Shown piece by piece: positions 54,150 through 61,768 of a DNA stretch of 64,000 nucleotides. The stretch covers positions 958,409 through 1,022,408 of the forward strand of contig NZ_CP059599.1 in NCBI RefSeq assembly GCF_022369455.1, read 5' to 3'. Below the pieces are notes generated by a model. The model worked only from the letters and a program-made list of their open reading frames with translations. It searched no databases and had not been told where the DNA came from. A program made the position numbers and the translations under genes. Source of the stretch: Campylobacter sp. RM5004. GTDB taxonomy: Bacteria; Campylobacterota; Campylobacteria; Campylobacterales; Campylobacteraceae. Every line of letters starts with the position of its first letter. The first letter of the stretch is position 1.

Positions 54150-54881
54150 TGCTTTGTAAAAAATCTCTTCAATTCTTTTATTTTTATAAACTAAAGTTAT
54201 GAAAATTGTCTTGCCAAACACTACATTTTTATAACAAATATTAGCGTTTTTATAACATCTTGGCATTTTAAATTCTTTAAAATATTCATAAACTTCATAA
54301 GGGCTTTTATCCTTTATATTTTCATTAAGAGTTTTAATTAAGTTAATATCATCTACCAATAAATAATCATCAAAATTAATCTTTTTAGCTTTTATAATCT
54401 GCATTACAAGTTCATTTGGCTGTTTTAAAAAATAATCATAATATTTATAAGCACAAAATACCAATAATAAAGCCAAAGCAAATGCTTGATTTTTAACTAC
54501 ATTCTTACTAAAAAGCTTATAAATTATGAAAAACAAAACCGCATAAATAAGATCTAAAATAAAATCATTTTTTACATAAAGATTAAACAAAGCATTAGCT
54601 AAAGCAATAAACATTACATAAAATGATAAATACTTTAAAACACTATAAAATCTATCTGTTAAATATATTTCAAAGTTTTTTAATCTTTTAGAAATTATAT
54701 AATAAAGCATAAAACATAGGCTTGAAATTATAAAATAAATTATGAAATCTAATTGATTATTAAAGCTTAGTGGATTTATATAAACTAAATAAAACAAAGC
54801 TAAAGCTACAAAAAAGCAAAACCAAGCTAGATAAAAAAGCATATTTTTAATTAAGAAAATAAAATCATTTTTAAAAGCCAT
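54141..54881 (-). CDS. Polytopic membrane protein, paralogue A of a second tandem pair
   Basis: 246 aa. Five hydrophobic helices (about 10-33, 40-60, 82-100, 106-124, 131-148), then a soluble domain of about 95 residues containing KQPNELVMQIIKAKKINFDDYLLVDDI and CYKNVVFGKTIFITLVYKNKRIEEI. It is related to the next gene at 54899; the first 80 bp of both genes differ at only four positions. No known family. Its stop codon and last residues come from a dispersed repeat. Confidence 0.7.
   Translation of the reverse strand: MAFKNDFIFLIKNMLFYLAWFCFFVALALFYLVYINPLSFNNQLDFIIYFIISSLCFMLYYIISKRLKNFEIYLTDRFYSVLKYLSFYVMFIALANALFNLYVKNDFILDLIYAVLFFIIYKLFSKNVVKNQAFALALLLVFCAYKYYDYFLKQPNELVMQIIKAKKINFDDYLLVDDINLIKTLNENIKDKSPYEVYEYFKEFKMPRCYKNANICYKNVVFGKTIFITLVYKNKRIEEIFYKANS
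54802..54881 (-). repeat. 80 bp near-identical 5' coding segment shared with 55581-55660
   Basis: The first 80 bp of the two paralogous genes match at 76 of 80 positions, while the rest of the genes is far more diverged. This suggests recent gene conversion or selection on the 5' end. Confidence 0.8.
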
Positions 54882-54898
54882 TACTATATCCTTCTAGC

Positions 54899-55660
54899 TT
54901 ATACCCTATTGTGTTTTGCTAAATTTTTAGATAATTTATGTATTATGATATTAATAACTTTATCGTTTTCAAGTACAAAATAAATATAAATTACTTCACC
55001 TAAAATCATTTTATAGCAATAAAAATAATCTGGCTCTTTCGTATCTAAATCATATTGCTTTAAAATTTCTTTTATTTCACTATAACTTTTGCCTTTGATT
55101 TGATTATTTATATCATCATAGATACTACTATCATTTACAAAATAACCATTTTCGTATTTTCTAGGTTCTAACTTAGCTTGTAAAATCTTTGTTATAAAAG
55201 CATTTGGTTGTTTTATATAATCATTATAATACCAATAAGCACAAAATATAGCAAAAAATAAAATAAAATATATTTTAAAATAAATCTTATAGTTCTTACA
55301 AACTCTAATAAGATATAAATATACAATGCCAGAAATTATTACATATACAATATTAGCAGTAATTTGAACATTTTTATAAGCAATATCATTATAAAGACAC
55401 ATAACATATATAATTTTCATAAAATACAAGCAAGATATGTAAAACATAATATTTTTTAAAATTAAATAAAATTTATCTTTAAAGATTATTTGATTTTTTA
55501 CATCATTTTTAGTTGTAAAAAGATATGCTCTATAAAAAATAAAAGTACAAAACCAATAGATAATATCACCTAGATAGAAAAAAGCTACAAAAAAGCAAAA
55601 CCAAGCTGTATAAAAAAGTATATTTTTAATTAAAAAAATAAAATCATTTTTAAAAGCCAT
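54899..55660 (-). CDS. Polytopic membrane protein, paralogue B of a second tandem pair
   Basis: 253 aa, same start MAFKNDFIFLIKN as its downstream neighbour, several hydrophobic helices up to about residue 150, then a soluble tail with KQPNAFITKILQAKLEPRKYENGYFVNDS and CYKMILGEVIYIYFVLENDKVINIII. The arrangement mirrors paralogue A, with the KQPN phrase following the last helix in both. Function unknown. Flanked upstream by the single repeat unit that sits next to the uvrB stop. Confidence 0.7.
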   Translation of the reverse strand: MAFKNDFIFLIKNILFYTAWFCFFVAFFYLGDIIYWFCTFIFYRAYLFTTKNDVKNQIIFKDKFYLILKNIMFYISCLYFMKIIYVMCLYNDIAYKNVQITANIVYVIISGIVYLYLIRVCKNYKIYFKIYFILFFAIFCAYWYYNDYIKQPNAFITKILQAKLEPRKYENGYFVNDSSIYDDINNQIKGKSYSEIKEILKQYDLDTKEPDYFYCYKMILGEVIYIYFVLENDKVINIIIHKLSKNLAKHNRV

Positions 55661-55691
55661 TTCATTCCTTTATACCCTATCCCAAAAGCCT

Positions 55692-55710
55692 AATTCCTAT
55701 TTCAAATTCT
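55692..55710 (+). repeat. Dispersed repeat unit abutting the uvrB stop codon
   Basis: AATTCCTATTTCAAATTCT, exact consensus, ending 1 bp from the uvrB stop codon (55712-55714). Confidence 0.8.
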
Positions 55711-55711
55711 T

Positions 55712-57673
55712 TTATATTTTTTGTAGTTTTTTTATCTCATCTCTATAAAATGCCGCTTGTTCAAAATCAAGCTCTTTTGCTGCAAGGTGCATTTTTTCTC
55801 TTAATTCTTTTACTAATTTTGCTCGCTCATTTGCTGGCATTTTTTCTATCTTGCTCTTTTTAAGAGTTTCATCAGTTTGTTTTAATGTATGCTCTAATTT
55901 TCGCTCAACACTTCTTGGAATAATTCCATGCTCTTTATTATAAGCTTGTTGAAGACTTCTTCGCTCACTTGTAATATCAATTGCTTCTTGCATTGATTTT
56001 GTGATTTTTTTAGCATATAAAATCACTCTACCATTGACATTTCTTGCTGCTCTTCCCATTGTTTGAATTAAACTAGTAGTTGAGCGTAAAAAGCCTTCCT
56101 TATCAGCATCTAAAATAGCTATAAGACTAACTTCAGGTAAATCAAGTCCTTCACGAAGCAAGTTAATACCTATTAAAACATCGTAATCGCCATTTCTAAG
56201 ACCAATTATTAATTCATTTCGTTCAATCGCATCTATATCTGAGTGCATATATTTGCACTTTATTCCTAATTCTGTGTAGTATCTTTGCAGCTCTTCTGCC
56301 ATTTTTTTAGTTAGTGTTGTAATTAACACACGCTCATTTCTTGCGATTACCTTTTTAATCTCATCGTATAAATGCTCTATTTGGTTTTCACTATCAACTA
56401 TACTAATCTCAGGATCAAGCAGTCCCGTTGGACGCATAATCTGCTGATATACACATTCGCCACTAAGCTCTAGCTCTAATTCAGCCGGAGTTGCACTAAC
56501 AAATAAAAAAAAGCAATCTTTATTAATAAATTCATCAAATTGCAATGGGCGATTATCCAAAGCACTTGGCAAACGAAAGCCATAATCAACCAAAACTTCC
56601 TTTCTAGCCCTATCTCCTGCATACATTCCCCTAAATTGTGGCAAACTAACATGGCTTTCATCTACAATTACTAAAAACGGCTTTTGTTTAATCTTAAAAT
56701 AATCAAATAAAGTATAAGGAGTCTCCCCTGCATTAAGCCCACTTAAATGCCTTGAATAGTTTTCTATTCCTTTAGTCATTCCGGTAGTTTCTAGCATTTC
56801 TAAATCAAATTCCACTCTTTGCTCAAGCCTTTGAGCTTCAAGTAATTTGCCTTGCTTTTTGAAATATTCAAGCCTTTCATCAAGCTCATTTTTTATATCT
56901 ATACAAGCTTTTTCAAGCGTAGGTTTTGCAACGATGAATTGATTTGCAGCATAAAGAACGAAATTATTAAAATCTTTGATTTTTTTATTATCAAATGTAT
57001 TAAAGCTATAGATTTTTTCTAATTCATCATCAAAAAACTCAAGTCTTATGGCATCATCTTCATAATAAGCTGGATAAATATCTATTATTTCTCCATTTAC
57101 ACGGAAATTTCCCCTATCAAAAAACGCATCATTTCTACTATATCCCATAGCTACTAGATGAAGTAATAATTCTTTTTGTTTATAGCATTTACCTACTTCA
57201 AAAAACTCTACCATTCCTATATATTCAGCAGGATTTCCTAAACCATAGTTTGCACTTACACTTGCAATGCAAACACAATCATCATAAGCTAAAAGCGAAG
57301 CAGTTGAACTTAGGCGAAGTCTTTCCAAATCGCTATTAACTGCACTATCTTTTTCTATAAATGTATCGGTTCTTGGAATATAAGCTTCAGGCTGATAATA
57401 ATCATAATAACTTATGAAATACTCCACATGATTTTTAGCAAAAAAGCCCTTAAATTCGCTATATAATTGAGCGCAAAGTGATTTATTATGGCTCATTATT
57501 AGTGTTGGCATTTTAAGTTCATTTATAACATTTGCCATAGTAAAGGTTTTACCTGAGCCAGTAACTCCTAAAAGAGTTTGATATTTATTACCATTCTTTA
57601 TACCTTTTACAATTTTTTCTATTGCTTGTTTTTGATCTGGTGATGGTGTGTAATTACTTGTTAGTTCTAACAT
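55712..57673 (-). CDS. uvrB: Excinuclease ABC subunit B
   Basis: Damage-verifying helicase-like subunit of nucleotide excision repair. 653 aa from ATG 57673 (AGGA upstream; a TTG reading from 57691 would add six residues with no support). Walker [11 protein letters not shown] near 36-45, the beta-hairpin region [24 protein letters not shown] Walker [14 protein letters not shown] and QTMGRAARN, and a C-terminal UVR domain ([20 protein letters not shown]) that binds UvrC. Complete. Divergent from the small coiled-coil gene at 57761, as uvrB is from Cj0681 in C. jejuni. Confidence 0.97.
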   Translation of the reverse strand: MLELTSNYTPSPDQKQAIEKIVKGIKNGNKYQTLLGVTGSGKTFTMANVINELKMPTLIMSHNKSLCAQLYSEFKGFFAKNHVEYFISYYDYYQPEAYIPRTDTFIEKDSAVNSDLERLRLSSTASLLAYDDCVCIASVSANYGLGNPAEYIGMVEFFEVGKCYKQKELLLHLVAMGYSRNDAFFDRGNFRVNGEIIDIYPAYYEDDAIRLEFFDDELEKIYSFNTFDNKKIKDFNNFVLYAANQFIVAKPTLEKACIDIKNELDERLEYFKKQGKLLEAQRLEQRVEFDLEMLETTGMTKGIENYSRHLSGLNAGETPYTLFDYFKIKQKPFLVIVDESHVSLPQFRGMYAGDRARKEVLVDYGFRLPSALDNRPLQFDEFINKDCFFLFVSATPAELELELSGECVYQQIMRPTGLLDPEISIVDSENQIEHLYDEIKKVIARNERVLITTLTKKMAEELQRYYTELGIKCKYMHSDIDAIERNELIIGLRNGDYDVLIGINLLREGLDLPEVSLIAILDADKEGFLRSTTSLIQTMGRAARNVNGRVILYAKKITKSMQEAIDITSERRSLQQAYNKEHGIIPRSVERKLEHTLKQTDETLKKSKIEKMPANERAKLVKELREKMHLAAKELDFEQAAFYRDEIKKLQKI

Positions 57674-57760
57674 TTTTATCCTAAAAAACAATTTTTTCTT
57701 ATTATATTAACTATAAATAATTAAAATCATAGCTTTAAAATTTTACTAAGGATAAACAAA

Positions 57761-57991
57761 ATGAGCGATAACATAACAAACACATTAAGCCAAAAAATAG
57801 TTGAATTAATGGAAAAATATAAATACCTTGTTAGTGAAAATGAAAGACTTATGAATGAACTAACACAAGCAAAAGCAAAATGTGAAGCACAGGCTTATGA
57901 AATAAGCAAATTAGAAGAAGAATTATTGAATAAGAATCTAATAGAAGAAGAAACATTAAGATCAATCGAGCAACTACTTGGAAACAACTAA
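57761..57991 (+). CDS. Small coiled-coil protein
   Basis: 76 aa, almost entirely a predicted coiled coil (NTLSQKIVELMEKYKYLVSENERLMNELTQAKAKCEAQ). No membrane segment. Length and heptads recall ZapB-type or other cell-division coiled-coil proteins, but no specific family can be assigned. The gene lies in the place of C. jejuni Cj0681, between uvrB and the pseudopilin cluster. Overlaps the next gene by 14 bp. Confidence 0.7.
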   Translation: MSDNITNTLSQKIVELMEKYKYLVSENERLMNELTQAKAKCEAQAYEISKLEEELLNKNLIEEETLRSIEQLLGNN

Positions 57992-58292
57992 GTTTACGAT
58001 AACCCTAGGAGCTAGGGGTTATAATTTCAATGTTCCGACTAAGGATTTTTTAGCTTATTTAAATGATGATATTAAGAAAATTAATCCTAGTAATGGCAAT
58101 ATTGAAATTCCACAATTTATTAATTTATACCTTAAAAAGTGTTACTCACACTTTCAATTAATGCAAGAATTTGAGAAATTAGAAGAAGAAAATATAAAGC
58201 TTAAAGCAGGTTTAAAAAAGCAACAAGAAGAACTATTAAATATACTTAATATTCTTAACAATAAGGGAAAAGCAGATGAAGAAAGCCTTTAG
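57978..58292 (+). CDS. Small protein with C-terminal coiled coil
   Basis: 104 aa from TTG 57978, overlapping the upstream coiled-coil gene by 14 bp. N-terminal part TITLGARGYNFNVPTKDFLAYLNDDIKKI looks like a short beta-alpha unit, loosely reminiscent of ZapA; residues 62-100 form a coiled coil. With the preceding gene it makes a coupled pair of helical partners. Function unknown. It also overlaps the first pseudopilin gene by 17 bp. Confidence 0.65.
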   Translation: METTKFTITLGARGYNFNVPTKDFLAYLNDDIKKINPSNGNIEIPQFINLYLKKCYSHFQLMQEFEKLEEENIKLKAGLKKQQEELLNILNILNNKGKADEESL

Positions 58293-58776
58293 TATGATAG
58301 AAATGATTTTTGCAATTGCAGTTATAGGAATATTATCAGCGATTGCAATACCTAAAATGATGGCAAACAAACAAACCGCTCAAATAGTTAAACTAAAAGA
58401 ACAAGTTGAAGCAATTAGAAAAGGAATAGAAGCTTACGCTGGTAATCAATATCTTGAAACAGGCAAAAAAACTTACCCGAATACACTTTGTGATAAGGCG
58501 AATTTAGACTGGGCTGGAAAATGCAATTTTGCAAGTGGTAATTTATTTGGCAATGTAGCAAGTGCTGTTAAAAGTGGGAAAGGCGAAAGCTGGAATGGTT
58601 GGTCTAAAAATACTGGGGAAGTTTTTATATACTATCCAAATCCTAAAAAAACAAATATTGGCTATATATTTCAATACTATAAAGGTGAATTTAATTGCTT
58701 AAAAAGTTATAGTCATTTTGGTGGTAAAGTTTTACCTTGCAGTGATTTAAACGAAGAAGCTAAAAGCGAGTATTAA
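58276..58776 (+). CDS. Type II/IV pseudopilin-like protein 1
   Basis: 166 aa with a type III (prepilin) signal: MKKA then FSMIEMIFAIAVIGILSAIAIP; cleavage after A4 would leave Phe at +1 and the conserved Glu at +5. The alanine at -1 in place of glycine is usual in Campylobacter. The C-terminal domain has four cysteines (TLCDKANLDWAGKC, FNCLKSY, VLPCSD), probably disulfide-bonded. First of three pilin-like genes in a row ahead of priA, candidates for the DNA-uptake pseudopilus. Confidence 0.8.
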   Translation: MKKAFSMIEMIFAIAVIGILSAIAIPKMMANKQTAQIVKLKEQVEAIRKGIEAYAGNQYLETGKKTYPNTLCDKANLDWAGKCNFASGNLFGNVASAVKSGKGESWNGWSKNTGEVFIYYPNPKKTNIGYIFQYYKGEFNCLKSYSHFGGKVLPCSDLNEEAKSEY

Positions 58777-58789
58777 AAAGGAATAAAGC

Positions 58790-59248
58790 ATGAAAAAAGC
58801 TATGAGTATGATAGAAATTATTTTCGTAATCGTAATTATAGGAACTTTAGCAGGAGTTGCAATACCGAAATTATTCGCTGGTCGTGATGATGCTTATGCT
58901 TTAAAACTAAAAGAACAACACGCTTTAATTATCACTAATTTAGAGCAATATTCTCAAAGTATGCTTTATGAAACAGGTTCAAAAAAATTCCCTAAAAATA
59001 TATATTTTGGAAATAAGACTGGGGTAGTTACGGATAGTGAAAATTTGGTGTTTAATAAATTAGCAGAATGCAATTCTTCTAAATCAAATGCGCCTTGTTG
59101 GACTTCAGTAAATAATGGCACTGGAGAAAACACTATAACATTTCATTTTAATAATAAAAAGAGCATAAGTTTTGCATATTCACAAACTAATAAAAGTTTA
59201 ATTTGTAATAATATTAGTGAGTGTAATAAATTAAAAATAGGAAAATAA
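58790..59248 (+). CDS. Type II/IV pseudopilin-like protein 2
   Basis: 152 aa with prepilin signal MKKA / MSMIEIIFVIVIIGTLAGVAIP (Glu at +5 after cleavage) and a helical spine up to about residue 50. The globular head carries three or four cysteines (AECNSSKSNAPCW, ICNNISECNK). AAAAGGAA precedes the ATG. Clearly the same family as its two neighbours in the signal and spine but different in the head, as expected for major and minor pseudopilins. Confidence 0.8.
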   Translation: MKKAMSMIEIIFVIVIIGTLAGVAIPKLFAGRDDAYALKLKEQHALIITNLEQYSQSMLYETGSKKFPKNIYFGNKTGVVTDSENLVFNKLAECNSSKSNAPCWTSVNNGTGENTITFHFNNKKSISFAYSQTNKSLICNNISECNKLKIGK

Positions 59249-59249
59249 A

Positions 59250-59858
59250 GTGAAAAAAGCTTTTACTATGATTGAATTAATATTTGCCATTGTAATAATA
59301 GGAGTATTATCAGCAGTTGCTTTACCTAAATTCTTTGATTTAAGATTTAAAACTGAATTAACAAGCCTAAAAACAGGAATTGATACAATTAATTCTAAAG
59401 CTAATAATCAATTGCTTAAAAATATAATCATAGGTCAAAACGAAAGCTATAACGATTTTGAAAAAAAAGCAGCAGATGCTAGTAAAATTTTTACAAATTT
59501 ATTTAAAGATGGTTTAGATAGAGGAGATGAGGATAAGGGTTGGTTTTTTCTTGGTTTAAAAGAAAAAACTAGCACCACAATTATACCTTGGTATATATTA
59601 GATGGAAGTACACCTAGTGCTACTTATGACCCTGAATTAGATTACGGAAACTATCTAACAAGCGTTAGTGATAGAGCTCAAGATGGAATTTATTTAATCT
59701 ATAAGTATTCTGTTAATAGCAATATTTATTTCAATTTAATTTACAAAAGCTTAACTGGTAAATTCGAATGCGCAAAAGCAACTTGCAATGGTTGTAACAA
59801 AAGTAGAATTGATTCAATTAATAATCTAATACCTTGCTTTGAACCCGCAACAATATAA
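59250..59858 (+). CDS. Type II/IV pseudopilin-like protein 3
   Basis: 202 aa, the largest of the three, with prepilin signal MKKA / FTMIELIFAIVIIGVLSAVALP (Glu at +5). GTG start 1 bp after the previous stop. The head includes GWFFLGLKEKTST and a C-terminal cysteine-rich part FECAKATCNGCNKSR...IPCFEP. The stop codon overlaps the priA start by one base, so pilin and helicase genes are co-translated, as in the C. jejuni uvrB-priA region. Confidence 0.8.
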   Translation: MKKAFTMIELIFAIVIIGVLSAVALPKFFDLRFKTELTSLKTGIDTINSKANNQLLKNIIIGQNESYNDFEKKAADASKIFTNLFKDGLDRGDEDKGWFFLGLKEKTSTTIIPWYILDGSTPSATYDPELDYGNYLTSVSDRAQDGIYLIYKYSVNSNIYFNLIYKSLTGKFECAKATCNGCNKSRIDSINNLIPCFEPATI

Positions 59859-61708
59859 TGTATTTTTATAAAGTAGCTATCCTAGGTCATAATTTAGAAG
59901 AATTAACCTACGAAAGCTCTTTAGAAATAAAATTATTCACTAAAGTTGAAGTTGAACTTAGTAAAAAAATAGTTCAAGCAGTTATAATTTCTAAATGTGA
60001 AAAACCTGAATTTAAAACAAAAGAAATTATTAAAATATACGATGATAGCCTAAGCCCTACTCAAATTGAATTAGCTAATTTTATGAGTAGATACTATGCT
60101 GCTAATATTTCATTATGTCTTGATAGCTTTGTTTTTAGTAAAAATTTAGAAAAAAATACAACTAAAATTTGTAGCGAAATTAACATAGAGCTAAACGAAA
60201 AACAAGAACAATGCTTAAAGAGTATTCAAGAAAATAAAATGAATTTAATTTTTGGAGATACAGGCAGTGGAAAAACCGAAATATACGCAAAATTAATAGA
60301 TGAATGTATAAAAAGTGGCAAACAAGCTTTGTTTTTAATGCCTGAGATTAGCCTAACTCCGCAAATGCAAAAAAGAATGAAAGTATATTTTAAAGATTCA
60401 TTCATAACTTGGCATAGCAAGATAACTAAGGCAAAAAAACAAAAAGATTTAATAGAATTTGAATTAGGAAATAAGCCTTTAGTAATCGGAGCAAGATCAG
60501 CACTTTTTTTACCATTTACTAATCTAGGCTTAATTATTGTAGATGAAGAACACGATAATTCATATAAATCTTCAAAATATCCTTGTTATAACGCTAGAGA
60601 TTTAGCCATTTATCTTGCTAGTATTTCAAATGCTAAAATAGTCTTAGGTTCTGCAACACCAAGTCTTCAAAGTTTTTTTAATACTAATATTAATAAGTTT
60701 AGACTGAAAGGAACTTATTTTAAAAGCGAAAAAGAAATTCTTTTTGATAGCGATAATGAAATAATAAGTCCATATTTACTAGATTTATTAGAAGAAAATT
60801 TAGAGAAAAAAGAACAAAGTATGATTTTCTTACCAGTTCGTGGAAATTATAGGCAAGTAGTTTGCAAAGAATGCAATACAAGAAAAATTTGCCCTAATTG
60901 TTCTGTTCCTATGAGCTTACACAATAAAACTTATAAGTGCCATTATTGTGGTAAAAAAGAATATTTAAAAAACACTTGCGAAAATTGTGGTAGCACGATG
61001 CTTGAGAGTAAAATAATAGGTACAGCACAATTATGCGAAAATCTTAAAATCGCCCTACCTAGTGCAAGAATAGCTAAATTAGATAGCGATGAGCTAAGCT
61101 CAAACACAAAATTAAAAGAAATCTTAGAAGAATTTGAATTAGGAAATATAGATATTTTAGTAGGAACTCAACTCATCTCAAAAGGACATGATTATAAAAA
61201 TGTTACATTTTGTGCGATTTTAGGTCTTGATGAGTATTTATTCTATCCTGATTTTAAAGCTCGTGAAAATACACTTGCACTTGCTATTCAAGTAGCAGGT
61301 CGTGCAGGAAGAAGCAAAAAAGCAAAAGTTTTAATCAATACTCAAAATAAAGATTTTTTTGAAAAATATCTAACAAATTATGATGAGTTCTTAGAAGATG
61401 AGAAATTATATAGAAATAATTATCCACCATTTAAAAGATTATTAAGGCTAATAATATCATCAACAAATGAAATGGAAGCTTCTAATTTGTGTGATGAACT
61501 AGCAAACCATCTAAAAAATAGTAAAGAAAATTACGATGATTACGAAATTATTGGCTATGGAAAATGTGCCATTGAAAAGATTGATAAAAAATACAGATAT
61601 TATGTATTGATTAGATCAAGTAAGAAAATTTTGTTAAGTAAATTAGCAAGCCATTATAAAAAGTTACAAAAAGTAACAATAGATATTGACCCTATTCATT
61701 TTTCGTAA
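59858..61708 (+). CDS. priA: Primosomal replication restart helicase PriA
   Basis: 3'-5' helicase that restarts stalled replication forks. 616 aa, shorter at the N-terminus than the E. coli protein (732 aa). Walker A FGDTGSGKTEIY near 130-141, DEEH box, LGSATPS, zinc-binding region CKECNTRKICPNC...CHYCGKK...CENCGS (four CxxC-type pairs), VGTQLISKGHDYKNV and QVAGRAGR. The 19-mer AGAATTTGAATTAGGAAAT occurs twice (60454-60472 and 61129-61147), each in frame as FELGN, and differs from the dispersed repeat by one base. Confidence 0.95.
   Translation: MYFYKVAILGHNLEELTYESSLEIKLFTKVEVELSKKIVQAVIISKCEKPEFKTKEIIKIYDDSLSPTQIELANFMSRYYAANISLCLDSFVFSKNLEKNTTKICSEINIELNEKQEQCLKSIQENKMNLIFGDTGSGKTEIYAKLIDECIKSGKQALFLMPEISLTPQMQKRMKVYFKDSFITWHSKITKAKKQKDLIEFELGNKPLVIGARSALFLPFTNLGLIIVDEEHDNSYKSSKYPCYNARDLAIYLASISNAKIVLGSATPSLQSFFNTNINKFRLKGTYFKSEKEILFDSDNEIISPYLLDLLEENLEKKEQSMIFLPVRGNYRQVVCKECNTRKICPNCSVPMSLHNKTYKCHYCGKKEYLKNTCENCGSTMLESKIIGTAQLCENLKIALPSARIAKLDSDELSSNTKLKEILEEFELGNIDILVGTQLISKGHDYKNVTFCAILGLDEYLFYPDFKARENTLALAIQVAGRAGRSKKAKVLINTQNKDFFEKYLTNYDEFLEDEKLYRNNYPPFKRLLRLIISSTNEMEASNLCDELANHLKNSKENYDDYEIIGYGKCAIEKIDKKYRYYVLIRSSKKILLSKLASHYKKLQKVTIDIDPIHFS
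60454..60472 (-). repeat. Near copy of the dispersed repeat inside priA (first)
   Basis: AGAATTTGAATTAGGAAAT, one mismatch to the reverse unit; encodes EFELGN. Same 19-mer as at 61129. Confidence 0.45.
61129..61147 (-). repeat. Near copy of the dispersed repeat inside priA (second)
   Basis: AGAATTTGAATTAGGAAAT, identical to the copy at 60454; encodes EFELGN ahead of IDILVGTQ. Confidence 0.45.
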
Positions 61709-61768
61709 AATTATACTAATTCATTATTTAAATAACCTACAATTTTTAAAAATTTTAAAGGAGTTAAC

